Shown here: positions 36,187-48,151 of the stretch, piece by piece
How positions within the stretch are numbered: the stretch's first letter is position 1
How the letters are laid out: each line of letters starts with the position of its first letter
Assembly: GCA_000497125.2 (NCBI GenBank)
Contig: CM035320.1
Location: 1,013,197-1,077,196, forward strand
Length of the DNA stretch: 64,000 nucleotides
Direction of reading: 5' to 3'
Origin: Spironucleus salmonicida
Lineage: Eukaryota > Fornicata > Diplomonadida > Hexamitidae
Notes under the pieces: model-generated
The model's database searches: none
The model's input: only the letters and a program-made list of their open reading frames with translations
What the model was told of the DNA's origin: nothing
Translations under genes and position numbers: made by a program

Positions 36187-37080
36187 ATGACAGATCCAGG
36201 TACCTGCTCAAACAACGGTATACGCTGTTCAGTTGGATATTCTTGTCCATCCTACACTGATGAGAGTGTTACCTGTCTGCCATGCTCAGATAAAATGACA
36301 GCTGGCTAACGTTGTGTATGTAAACCAGGTATAGAGATCGTGGACTGTATATAGTGTTCAAATGGGAAATGTTCAGCATGTTTGCCTGGAACTTACCTTG
36401 ATGTTGATTATTGTCCAGACTGCTCTAAGGGATGTGAAGTATGCATCGATAAAAATACATGTACAAAATGCTCCAAAGATTATTTCCTAAATGAAACTAC
36501 CAACTAGTGCACTTCTGAATGTACATCCAATATGGCTTGTCAATTCAATGGCGGTGGTTATTGTGATAAAAGTACAGGCAAGTGCATACCCTGTAACGCA
36601 GACTGTGAAATTTGCTCTGCTGCTAACGTGTGCGACACTTGTAAAGATAGTCGTAATATGGCTTCCAAGGAAGGACTTTGTATTGTGACGTGTGAAGAGC
36701 GGGGAAATGGTTAGTATTGTGATAATGATGTCGTAAAGTAGTGCGAAAAGGATATAAAAACTTCCTGCAGGTGTGGTGAAGCCATAAATTGTGAAATGTG
36801 CAGCCCTGAGGGGACCTAATGCAGTACTTGTCTGGCAGAATTTATGATAAACGAAGTTGGACACTGTACGGACTGTGGAGACGGATTTGAGCGAATAGAA
36901 ACAGTATGCTTGCCCAAGCAGACCGATGACGGCTAAGTTCTTAGAGGTGGATCTATCTTCGGCATTATATTCAGTGTTCTTGCAGTAATTGGAGGTTTAG
37001 GTATTGGGATTGCACTATTTTTGATCAAGAGGGGGAAGAAGGTTAAACCTGACGTTGGCGTGACTAATAATCTCGAGTGA
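36187..37080 (+). CDS. VSP-like cysteine-rich membrane protein, one-unit form
   Basis: 297 aa; ATG after TTCTAA at 36187; TGA at 37078-37080. Dense CxxC and CxC motifs (CLPC, CSAC, CPDC, CEVC, CTKC, CEIC, CDTC) run to about residue 245, as in diplomonad variant-surface-type proteins. One membrane segment follows (residues about 258-280) and a basic cytosolic tail (KRGKKVKPDVGVTNNLE), which differs from the CRGKA tail of Giardia VSPs. No signal peptide is visible at the chosen start. It probably sits at the cell surface. It converges on a three-unit relative at 37551-39917, whose units begin with the same GTCS...C...Y.CP pattern. Confidence 0.9.
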
Positions 37081-37550
37081 AATTTTCGTCTAATTATTGT
37101 TACTATGGTAATTTGGTAGTTGCACCAATTGATATTGCAACTTCTACTTAAATGTATTATTTTGACTTGGTCGCGTATTGATTAAATGTTTCATTTTAGG
37201 ATAAAATGAGTATATTATATATGTATACATTATAATACTACTTCATCAAATGCATTGAATTTAGTTATTTTAGCCTGTTAAGTTTTTCAAAGTAGTACCT
37301 CAATTTATATTCATGGCCTATATATAATCGTTTTCTATATCTCAAAGTATTAATCATAATTTTCTATAACAATCGGTTGAAAATAGTCTAAGCACATAAC
37401 AAACCAAGAATAACTATGTAATTATCAACTGCCGATTTGTGAATTATTTCATTTCCGTAATTGTATCAGACCTGATGTTTGCTTAGTTCAGGGTAGTCTA
37501 GGTGTGGATTTGAGGTTATCAACTCTTAGTGATAAATATGCTCAATCCGA

Positions 37551-39917
37551 TCAGTTATAATAGGTTTCTACCTTGGCTACTCTGGTAATGCGCCTTTTAT
37601 ACTTCTAAATTAACGTAATTGTACTTCCTATGACGATAACTATCGCAACTACTGATAAAATAATTGCAGTAATTTAGATTCCACTGAGTTTGTTACCTTG
37701 CTCACCAGCTTAGGTTCCATCAGCCCAGCACATATACTATTGCTTCTAATAGCCCTCTGCACATAATTTACACTTTCCATTTCGATCTTTAAGCATATGA
37801 GGTAGACATTCCGCGCAGTCCTTAAAATCTTCAGTGCAAGAGCCACAATTCATCGCATCTGCGCATTTACACTGGGATGTTATGATGCCATTACACAGGG
37901 ATGGGACCCCATTATTGCAGTAATACCCATCTTTAATTCTAAAGCACTCTTCTGTACATTCGCCGGCGGTGGTTGTCACGAATCCGATACGGCAGTTCGA
38001 GCACGACTCAAAATTAGAGCAAAAGTTGCAGTTTTCAGCGCATGGTTAGCAGCTTTACGACACTGGATCACAGAACCCATCTAGAATCTCATGGCATTGG
38101 TTGTGGGCAGTGCAGGGAAAAGTGCACTAGCCCGAAACTTCATCCATCACATAGTTTTCGAGGCACGCTACGCAGGTATCTTCGTCGGTACACGTCAGAC
38201 ATCCGTTCGAGCAGTAGTGGCATTGACCATCGATGAGGAAGCTCTCCTGCATACATTTACTGCATTACCCAGCAAAACAAGAAAGACAGCTAAAGGTCTG
38301 TACTGAGTCTTCGCAAAAACAGCCATCGCTGAAATCTATTCCTTCTGAGCATGGAAGGCAGGCAACTACGTCCCCGTACTCGACAGGACAGTAGTAACCG
38401 GTCTTGCATTCTAGTTCTGTATAAGAGCAAGTGCCAGATACTGAAATGTCCTGCTATTAGGGCCAACACATAGTACCAACTATGTGATATCCGGGTTCAC
38501 ACTCGGTGCATGCTCCGCTGGAATCTTTCGCAGTGTGCGGGAGGCATGTACTGCATGTATTACCACTTGGCTCACATGATGCGCAGTTCTTCGCACTGCC
38601 GCACTTGCATTCGGAAGTGAGGTCTTAGAAGCACATCTTAGATTCTCCGTTATCACAAAACTGGCCGTTATGGAGGTTGCTGCAACTAGGCTCGCAGGTG
38701 CCGTTAGTGGTCGTCACAAATACGGCTGAGCACGCGTTGCAAAAATCTAGAGACGTGCAAGCCTCGCAGGTACCAACACATGCAAGACATTTCTCGCTTT
38801 CCATGTCGCAGAACCCCTCATCTCTATCGAAGCAGTCGAGGTTGGACCTGCATTTGAAGACACACTGTTATGTCTCAGGATCTAATTTATAATCCTCCCA
38901 ACACTCGTCACATTTACCCTCCCTTTCGCATTTTTTACAGCCTTCTGCGCAGTCCGCGCAGGCCCCCTCTACCAAAAAGGTCCCACTGAGACATTTTGCA
39001 CACTGGGTTCCTGCGCAGCTCCAGCAGTCTCCTAGAGAAACGCCTACCTCGCAGAAGCAGCCGTGGCCAAGCCCCATGTCCTCTGTACAGGGCAGGCATG
39101 CAACTGGCACCGAAGCGAACTCTGGGCAGTAGTGGCCTTTAGCGCAGGTGGTTTCCTCGAAGGAGCACGTGCCGGGATCCTCGCTGATCTCGGCCCAGCA
39201 CAAGCCCTCGTTCATCGCAAAGCCATGCTCGCACTGTGTGCAGTTTCCGGCGCTGTCTTTTTGGATGTGCAGGAGGCAGACTTAACAGCTTTTTCCATCT
39301 GAACTGCACGTGGCGCAACCGGCAGAACGTCCGCAGTTGCACTCAGAGGTGCTGTCATCAGAGCAGGGGTGTGGCTGGCCATCTAGGCAGTAGAAACCAG
39401 TTTGAAGACCTTTGCACTCCGGTGTACAGGTTCCTAGCGTTGTCATCACGTAATTGTAGCCGCACACGTTGCATGTGGTCTCGGACGTGCAGTCCAGGCA
39501 TTCTTCCGCGCAGTGCTTGCACGTCTTAGATTTCTGGTCACAGAACCCGCCCGTGATGTCCAGGCAATCGCTGCTGCTGGTGCAAGGGAAGGCGCAGCTT
39601 TTGGAGTCAGGGTGAAAAACATAGCCCTAAATGCATTTTGTACATGTGCTTCCGTCTGTGCACGTCTCGCACCCGTGCGGACAGTCTTCACACTCTCCTG
39701 CCTCTAGATAGGTCTCTGGAATGCATTTAACGCATTTTTGGTCTCGGCACTCGCTGCAGTTGTAGGACTACACGTGGTCTTTGCAGTAGCAGCCTGAGCC
39801 ATAGGAAACGCCTTCTGAGCATGGCTAACAGTCCACAATAGTCTAGTCCTGTGCGGGGCAGTAGTATTAAGCGTTACATGTCGCTGCCATATTGGAGCAC
39901 ACACCAGATTCTGTCAT
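37551..39917 (-). CDS. VSP-like cysteine-rich membrane protein, three tandem units
   Basis: 788 aa; ATG at 39915-39917, TGA at 37551-37553. Three Cys-rich units of about 245 residues start near residues 5, 249 and 495, each with a Y.CP opening, a CLPCSEG-type segment, and later CNVC/CNAC/CSNC. CxxC motifs are very frequent. A single membrane segment lies near residues 746-768 (ITAIILSVVAIVIVIGST), then a short basic tail (QKYKRRITRVAKVETYYN). About fourteen TAA/TAG codons serve as Gln. No clear signal peptide. It is a probable surface protein built by unit triplication, and it converges on the one-unit gene with a 470-bp gap. Confidence 0.93.
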
Positions 39918-40560
39918 TCTAAAATATCGGTATGGGAGTATAAGTGAATAAGAAACGCAGTTAGAATATTTTGAAAAACACTACAGTATGTATCTTAGGA
40001 CAATAATGGGAGTTTAATTCAGGCAACCATACATAGCACATTGTGTGGATAGTAATGCAATAATCCGAAATTTAGTTTAAATATAGAATATTCATCCTCA
40101 ATATTACTAATATTAAAATAATTAAGTTTATACATATACTAAATTAACTTAATTTAGTATATATAAAATTTTGTGGTTTAAGTGTGATTACTATTTGATA
40201 TTCTATAACAATAAAGTACTAAACTGGTATATATATAATATTTATAATTAATTTACTATAACTAAACTATTAGGTAATAGAGAAGTTATCTTGTAAATTA
40301 GTTTCTTAATGATTGATAATTTTTTACTTTTACACAATAGCATTAACTATACATAACTGCAGCAAAGCAATAAGCTAGGTAATCTATTAGATAATAATAG
40401 GATGTCTATTTTTTATCTGCTAAATTACAGGTGAGATGAAAATACGCTTGGCACTAATTATTTAGCTATTCATCTATCCAGTATTTGTCTACCACCCGTG
40501 TAGCTAGTTTCCCTGAAATATCTATGCATTATTTATTTATACTAAATATTATATAATATA
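39918..40560. other. AT-rich intergenic
   Basis: AT-rich; holds the upstream region of the VSP-like gene. Nothing else recognised. Confidence 0.5.
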
Positions 40561-43500
40561 CTATATGTACAGTTTCATTATGCATTTCAATAACATCCCA
40601 CAAACCTCTGCGCGCCGGTTACGCTGCAGGCCACCTACCTCGGCTGCCTATTATCTTCCGACCGATGACATATGGTGCGGATAATGCTAGTATCAGGAAT
40701 ATTAGCCTGATCAGTTAGTCGGCTACGGCAGTGATACCCTGGACCTTTGACGTAGGTTACTCTGCATAGAAACACTCCTAGCACGAGTTATTGTAACCCT
40801 GGCTTTGACGTAGTACTGGTGCCTCCAGCTGTTGTGATAGAAGCCGGAGCCAGATTTCCATATCCACGCGCGACCAGAGGCCGTACTTCGTACTGTCCGG
40901 GGTCATCGAAACTTTGAAAGCGTATATCGGCAGTTTCCAAGGAAGAATACGTTCCAGGGTGGGACTAAAATACGTCTCGGCATGGGTTCATTATGAGTGA
41001 CTTGTAATTCTGGAAAGGCAGGATTATATGCACGCGAAAGGAACTTCACGCGCACATAACTGCCTATTAAAATGAGGAACTTTACCAAATTTTACCATAC
41101 AATAATTCAGTAAGCTAAGGCTACGCCAGTGTGCAAAAGTATAGATTAATAAATTATAGCACGAGGAAATCGGCGGACAAGGACAAATTTTGGCAGGGAG
41201 AAGTCTAGCCTGGCTAGTATATAGTAATCTATATAATTGTAGATCGCTCCAGCTTTAAGAGTGGGTCTTAGATATTACGCTGCTCTGAGTGAGAGTTCTT
41301 GCCCATTGAAGGCCCCTAAAGTAATTACATGAAATTAAGTCAAGGTAGAAGTAATTGGTGGGAGTCTAGTTAGTGTAAATATGATTTATATCTGGTAAAT
41401 TCAGGTAGTGCTCTTCCTCAACTGGTGAAAATGATATTCTAGCATTATGTGCTACTTTACACACGCACCAATTACCATATTTCACACTCCCATAGTATGG
41501 AAATACTTATTCAACTTTGACATTGCCTTTATTGGCCTCACATCGCACTAGGCTCTCATTCTAAACTTCAAATCTTCCAGGAAGCGCTTTTTCGGGCGTG
41601 CCATAATAATTTTGTAGGCGTCGTCTTCCACACCGCACGCCATCATGTGCCGACTCTAACCAAACTACCACTTGCTCCTCAACCCAGATGCTCATTCTCG
41701 CTAAAATGTTTGAAAATGCACTAATTAGAAGGAACTCTTTATACTTAAATTGTGTGGATACAAATCTATGCATTTAGATTACCAGGTCAGGTTGCTCCTG
41801 AAATAAGATTTTCCCACTTATAGCGTAGACGGCTCACACCACTTGAGCTGCTACTTCTAGTACCAACTGGGGAAAGGTGCTCTAATATGAACAAGATCGC
41901 AGTACGCTACTAGTAACCGGTAAATGATATCAAAAGCTCTTCCCATGCTACTTATCTAGCTGGAAACGACGCTGCCTATGTACCCAGTAGCGATATGCAG
42001 TAAACGAAATCCTCTGGTATTCGTTAAAGGCGCCTCCAGCCCCGAAGTTATAGTAATGAATTTTTACCATAAATTTTTAAGCTTATTGCTTTGCAGCACT
42101 TTGAATATTCTCAAACTGCGCGCTTTCGAGCGGTCCCTGCTCCAACGGAAACACACTACCCCTGGACTTCTGTCACGCCAAGCGAATTGATTGAACGTAG
42201 AGATTTCCGTCTTTTGCGCAGCCAAATTCCATGTTAGTTTACAGTTTTAGCTTCGCAGAGCTCGCCAAAAGGCGCTAATCTGGTCGCAGAGCGGTACCTA
42301 AAAAGCTATTTGCGACTAAAGAAAGCGATGAATTGACTAGCACGACTTTCCATTGAGATTTACAGATTTGTTATTGTGACGCTACCGCTGTAGAGTCCAA
42401 TCCCAGAAAATTATTATAATGTAATACTTGAGCAAATCCGCGATTCTGCAGTGTGCAGTTGCGTAGGCCCTAGTTGCTGCTTTCTGTATTTAACGGAGGA
42501 TATGCAGTTACTGCAAATCCGAAGAGACGTGGCACAGAAGTTATTTATCACTGGATTCCGCACATTACTAACGTCTAACTGGGCAAACGGCGACCCGTAA
42601 CACGGTTGCTCAGGGACGTTACCAGGTCCGTGCGCTGCTAGGAAACGGAGCGATTCTGCTGAGTTAGCGACGGAAGGTGAGATAAAATGTCATGGGAGGT
42701 GTGGCTGAACAAGTAATTCGGCCAGTCGTCCAGATACTGATTCATCGGGCGCCTGGATTATGCAAATCTGATGATTAGCGCAATACTCTAAAGCGGAGGG
42801 CGAAGAGCTGCTCAAATTAAATAGCCGTTCGTGATGTTTGCTGGAACTTGATATTGTGCTCCGTTATGGTCGTGATAAAACTAGTCCCACCTGCTGTCTC
42901 TGGCATCTCGGCTATAGCTAGGAAAGCCTGGTGCTGCCTAATGATTCATGTCTGCAGTTTTATGAACTTAACGCACGTTTGAGTCAATCCAAATTTTGAA
43001 AACACTGTCGTCCTGCTACGAAAACGCAGGAGCTGGCATCTTTATTGGATGGGCTACGGGAACCAATTTTGGCCAATGAGTCAGAATTTTGTGGCGCAAG
43101 CTGGGAACTTTGCAGCATTTATGCTGAAACTGCGTAGACTTTGCCGAGCACAACCAGCTAGCGTTTCCTAAGCGGCCGCGCGTATGATTCTTTGATTTCA
43201 GTTGTTCTATTTAACTTGCAGGATTGTGGGTAAACTTAACATTAGCATTCTTAAGAATAGGAGTTTAGAGTCTGGAGATGTTATCTTCATCGCAATTATG
43301 CCGTGATATGCTTTCTACCATGTTGAAGCATAAAAACCACTAATATTGTATGTACTAGAAATTCACAATCGAGTATAAATCCAAATAGTATGCGTTTTAT
43401 CGGTTCTATGGTGTACTTAGAGCAATGCCTTAAATAGCACACCAAACTTTTATAACGCCACCAGCTAACTATTGGTAAGGCATCTGGGCCCTGTGCATTT

Positions 43501-45599
43501 CTCTATAGCTTGCCTGACCTCGAAATGCTAGGAATCATCAACAGGTGGGCTTCTATGTGGCGAAGTCCTGCTTTCTCGGGTTGGTGGGCAGCCGTTGATG
43601 TTGGGAAGGTACATACGTATTCAGCCTTTTAGACGCCAGGTTGCGTATCTAATATGAAACTATATTTTCCATATTTGATGTGGACATGTCCAGTTTCCTG
43701 CTCCCACTAGTAGATTATGGGAGTAACTTAACATCATTTTGCCGATAATTTTAGAAGGGTTGGTAGTTATTAGGTATGCTAGAGTACAGTAGCATAGGTT
43801 AACTGCAAGTTCGGTAAAGAATGATTATTGGGTCATATTCTATCCGCATTGATTATAGGTATTACTGTTGCTAATTCCAGAAACATAACTATTAAGCGCA
43901 TTAGAGGTTCCACAAGAGAGGAAGGGAAACGTAAGAAAATATACTTAAATTTCTGGTAATGCTAGTATGCATTAAGGCCAATCAAGTTTCAGTCTAACTG
44001 CCATACTAGCCTGTATCTAAAATTATAATCAGAAATCTGATTAAACGCACCACTAGAGTGTAGTACGAGAATGCATGAAAGAATAACTTACCGTACTGAA
44101 ATAGCTGATGGCATTGCGGTGAAAGGATCTCTCCTATATTCTCACAATAGTCAAGCCGCGCCAAGTATTAAAGTTCCAGCGTACAATACCCAATTAATAG
44201 TGCTACCAGCTTTGGTGAAACCTCCCATGCTTGATAAAATGCAGCGGAAAGGATATTTCGGTCGGGTGGTTAGATTTATGTAGCATCTACTTGGAAATGA
44301 AACAATAGCTATAAGCTGAGAAATCATCGTTCTATAAGCAGCGCTCCAATATAATAACTTCGCCATAAGGTACGGTATTATCCAGCAGCTGTGCAGAATA
44401 ATTTATTCACTAATTGGCCAAATCGCTGAGTCTTCCTCCTGATATCCAGGTCTCCTTCACACTTGAAGGCTGGCCTTTTGCCTCTCCTACGCCCAAGGTG
44501 GCGACTTGCGTCAAACCTTAACAGACTTTACCATAACTAAGGCTATGAGCGTATAGGATTGGGCAAGCCTTAACCACTGCCAACATGAAGTTTGCATACC
44601 ACTTGATTTTAAGGAATATCCGCGCAGACCATTTCTGGCGCTCCCTAAATCCTCATGGTGCATAATTGTCTCCATACTTCAACCTGCAATGGGTTTATTA
44701 CTTTATGGTATATATTGCAAATACACAAAAATAATTAGGCCTTACATTAAATTAAGCAGTAGTCATATACATAAGCCAATATTGTGTAAATAAGAAGCTA
44801 CCCTCGTGTGCTGATAAGTTTAAATTACCGCTAGACATGCATTAAAGGAAGTTTACCATTAATATATAATATTAGTTTTTACTAACACTTTGTCGGTCTA
44901 TTTCCTATAACAGAACTAGTTGAATTGGTTATGTCAGTTTCTTCTGCATACTACGAAGGTACAGTAACATAAAAGAACCGTTATACAGGTTGCAGTAATC
45001 TCAGCGAGACACAATTTGGAAATATACACGCAATAGCTCCTAACTAGCATAACAGACCAAATTAATTGTTGGCTTTAAGTGCTTTTCGCGACCTTCTTTA
45101 TAAATTTAGACACTTAACACGGCAGTAAAGATAATCACGCCACACCAGTCACTAATTAACCAGTTCTGTACAGGTTAGCATATACAGCATATGACCAAGA
45201 TTTTCCAACAGCATGCCATTCATTACAAAATTGATAGTAAGTCGATTTCTGAAAATGGGTATGTTATAGCTATTATAGCGCAAGCAGCAGTTAACATCCC
45301 TTCCGCAGTGAAATTTAATATTTTGTAGAGCAGACGGTTCTGCCTACCCTAGAACTGCGGAGTTCGACTTTAACATGTTGTTATTTGCTGAGTAGTAAAT
45401 CGTACTATGGTGACGAATACACCGAGCAGAGAACAATAAATCATTAGTGCAGTACTAGGAGCATACACTGTAAGTTGGTAGAAAAATAATTTTGAACTCC
45501 AGGTCAGAGTTTCGCACCAGTTTTGCCGGATCGCTTCGTCGTGGTATGGTACTGTTTAGCCCTTAGTCATGGGTAGGCTCATCAGGTTTTGGCAAACCT
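40561..45599. other. 5-kb mixed-composition stretch without convincing genes
   Basis: GC is clearly higher than ordinary intergenic DNA here, yet no long coding-like frame was found. Short TGA-ended frames occur, for example minus 40903-41088, plus about 41947-42190 and plus 44071-44316, none with a recognised motif. It may be decayed genes or an old mobile or repeat sequence. Confidence 0.45.
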
Positions 45600-47813
45600 T
45601 CACTTCGCGTGGACGCATGATTCTATTGCTTTCCACATACGCTAAGATACGTTTTCTAGTTTACAGTAATTCCCAAATGTCTAAAAATGGAATCGCATTT
45701 AGTATCCACATTTAATTTAAAGCATGCATGAGATATTCTTAATATAGTGTTGATTGGTGATAACATTGATATGCGCATTGTTATAGCGTTCTTCGCTTCT
45801 AAATGCATAATTTATTTTTATATGCAGCAAGGCGCTTAACTAACATCTGTAAACTTTCAAGTTGGTGTAAAATTACCCAGAGTGGCACACCACCTTGCGA
45901 AGTATAAGGTACCGAGGTGCCCTGTGCTGCCTCCACCGGGTACGCTTCCAGCGTTTCACGCCTTGGCTCATGTATCCCTGGAATGGATTGTTCGCCAGAC
46001 ACGAAAATAGTATGCAGTATGAACGTACGTCCAGGTGGAAGTGCGAGCGCAGCACTTCAGTCCCTGCCCCGAAGCCCTATCGCGGTATACTGGGCGGACT
46101 ACGCACCCAGCTGTCCGCGTATGACTAAAATTTACACACTCCATACAGAACTTCAGGGTCTGCGCGTCCTTTGGGTGCCGTGTGAAGATCCCCTGCGCTG
46201 ATGGCGACGCTGCATTATCCTACTACGCGTGCCTGCGGGCGAGAAGCGGTGTTGGCCCTACAGTATCTCCACCTACAGGACATGCTGCAACAGGAGGGCA
46301 GAGTGCGGCACGTTCGGGACAGCTGGGCGTCCGTGAGGGGTACCAGTACTGCACGGTGCCAGTGCTTGCTCGCCCACGGAGCTCTCTTCGGGATTCCCGG
46401 CCGCAGATCACCTTCGACGCTACAGTAGCTGGAGACATGCGGCCTGATAACCCTGGACCGGAAAGATATGCTTGTTGCGGTGCCGGGCATGCTAAACTAA
46501 GTTGATGTAGTAGGTACAGGGTAGACTTTCTGGTCTGGATGGTGCCATATTCCAGAGACGAGTTTAACATCAATGCATGTATCTCCTGCGTGGTGAGGGA
46601 CAGTGAAGTAGCACAAAGAGGCCGCCGAGATCGCCTGCGGGGTCACAGGCAGTCTGCGATTCCTTAGCCAGGGTGCCTTTCGCGTCCCTACCACTGCTTA
46701 GCACGCAGGTATACACTTATCGTGCTATCTTCGCTCCGCTTCAGAACTATATTACTGAATATACGCCAACGGCCTAAACCGTGTATCCTCAACTTCCGGG
46801 AGCAACCAAGGCCTAGTGCCACCACCCGTGCTCGGAATATCTGGCATCCACGTGGAGCGGTTCCCCAACATGGTAGGCTAGTGGCCAGCGGTACCAGCGT
46901 AGCAATCACCACGCAAGGCGACTTCCTCTGGACCGCCTGGAACAATCTCGTACTCGCTGTGAACTGGGCTGGTGCCGGGCCCGAACCACTGAATGTGCCG
47001 TGCCCTGCCCTGAGGGCGTGCCGGTATTGCTAGCTGGTGTCCCACGTCCTACCCAGGGCCGCTTCTCGACGTTCACTATGGCATAGCACGTTACGTGGCC
47101 AGAGTGGTCGCCCGGCTGTCCTGCCCGGGGACGAACGGGGCTGCAAAGTTAGTAACGGACTAGTCGCTAGCAAAGTACCGACCCCGCCGCAACGACTCAC
47201 CGAGGCAGCGCTAGGAGTAATTTGCATCCACCGTTTTAAAGTGTGCATGCTGCCTACACTAAGCTGTGCAGATACATGTATATCCCCGTTGTGGTATTGA
47301 GGTGAGGAACGACCCGGCGCAAATACTTTTCCACGCCGATATTGCCATCGCGGTTGACATTCATTCCCAGGGCCCCTTTTGAGAGCTGCCGGGGTACCAT
47401 TCTCCCGACCAGCACGGATGGGGCAGTATATTTTTGGGATTCTCTATCGCAACCTCTCCAAAGTCTGCAGATAAACCCGCTCTTCCATATCGATATAGCA
47501 TTGCGTACCTGCCCAGACCTGTCTCTGCGCCCGTGCCCGAACGTCGCTCAGACCGTGGCATCGGTCGCAGCGCCTTCAAGAACCCGCCCAGCGGCGTCGG
47601 GGATCCGGGGTAGACTGCGGGCTCCTATTCGCATGGTGGCATACTAGATGGGCGTGAGGTAATCAGCAGGACGAGCGCTGGCCATGGTCGCACAGAACAT
47701 CACGGAGGCAAGCTGGCACCTCGTGGAGGGTGCGGCTGGCTTCTGCTGCCCAGGGACGCGCACCGCAAGACACCGGAATTTTGGTACTCGCCACTCTGCT
47801 ACTCCCTATCAAA
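45600..47813. other. GC-rich block 5' of right-hand LRR gene
   Basis: A GC-rich island. On the minus strand one frame lacks TGA from about 46950 to TGA 45600-45602; it passes through the inverted-arm border at 46465 into unrelated sequence and then AT-rich DNA. On the plus strand another frame is open from 47342 into the LRR gene in a different phase. Substitutions relative to the left copy do not favour any frame, so no gene is called. Confidence 0.4.
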
Positions 47814-48151
47814 ATGACATAAAGTGCGTGCTCGGCAGACCGCGGCGGGGATGGTCCCCAGAGTACCCAGGGGGGCTCAGGCACCTCCACCTCCCCAGAT
47901 ACACACCTCTCGCTCGACGGCGGGTGGGACTCCGCGCTGAGCCTGGCCGGGGTGGCCCGACTGGATCTTGCGAACATGGATGGCACGGAGCCACTGAAGC
48001 ATGCGTAGAACGTGAGAGAGCTGCGCCTGGAGCGGGTGAGCGGCAGTATGGAGGTCAGCCGCGCCCTCGCCAGGCTCACCATCGTCGACTCTCCCATTGC
48101 GTGCACCAACCCCCAGGGGCGAGACCTCCCGAACCTCGCAGAGGTGGCAGT
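46465..48151 (+). repeat. Inverted repeat arm, left (1,687 bp)
   Basis: The reverse complement of 55495-57181, with the same length and no net indel (the ATG lies 1,349 bp from the outer edge in both). Sequence starts ATATGCTTGTTGCGG at the outer border and ends within GAGGTGGCAGT of the LRR gene. Only scattered substitutions by eye. No transposase, no short terminal repeat and no obvious target duplication. Confidence 0.9.

Noticed and set aside
39446-39904. Minus frames rich in Ala/Thr/Arg in the VSP region
   Set aside because: Out of phase with the Cys-rich 788-aa frame; shadows.
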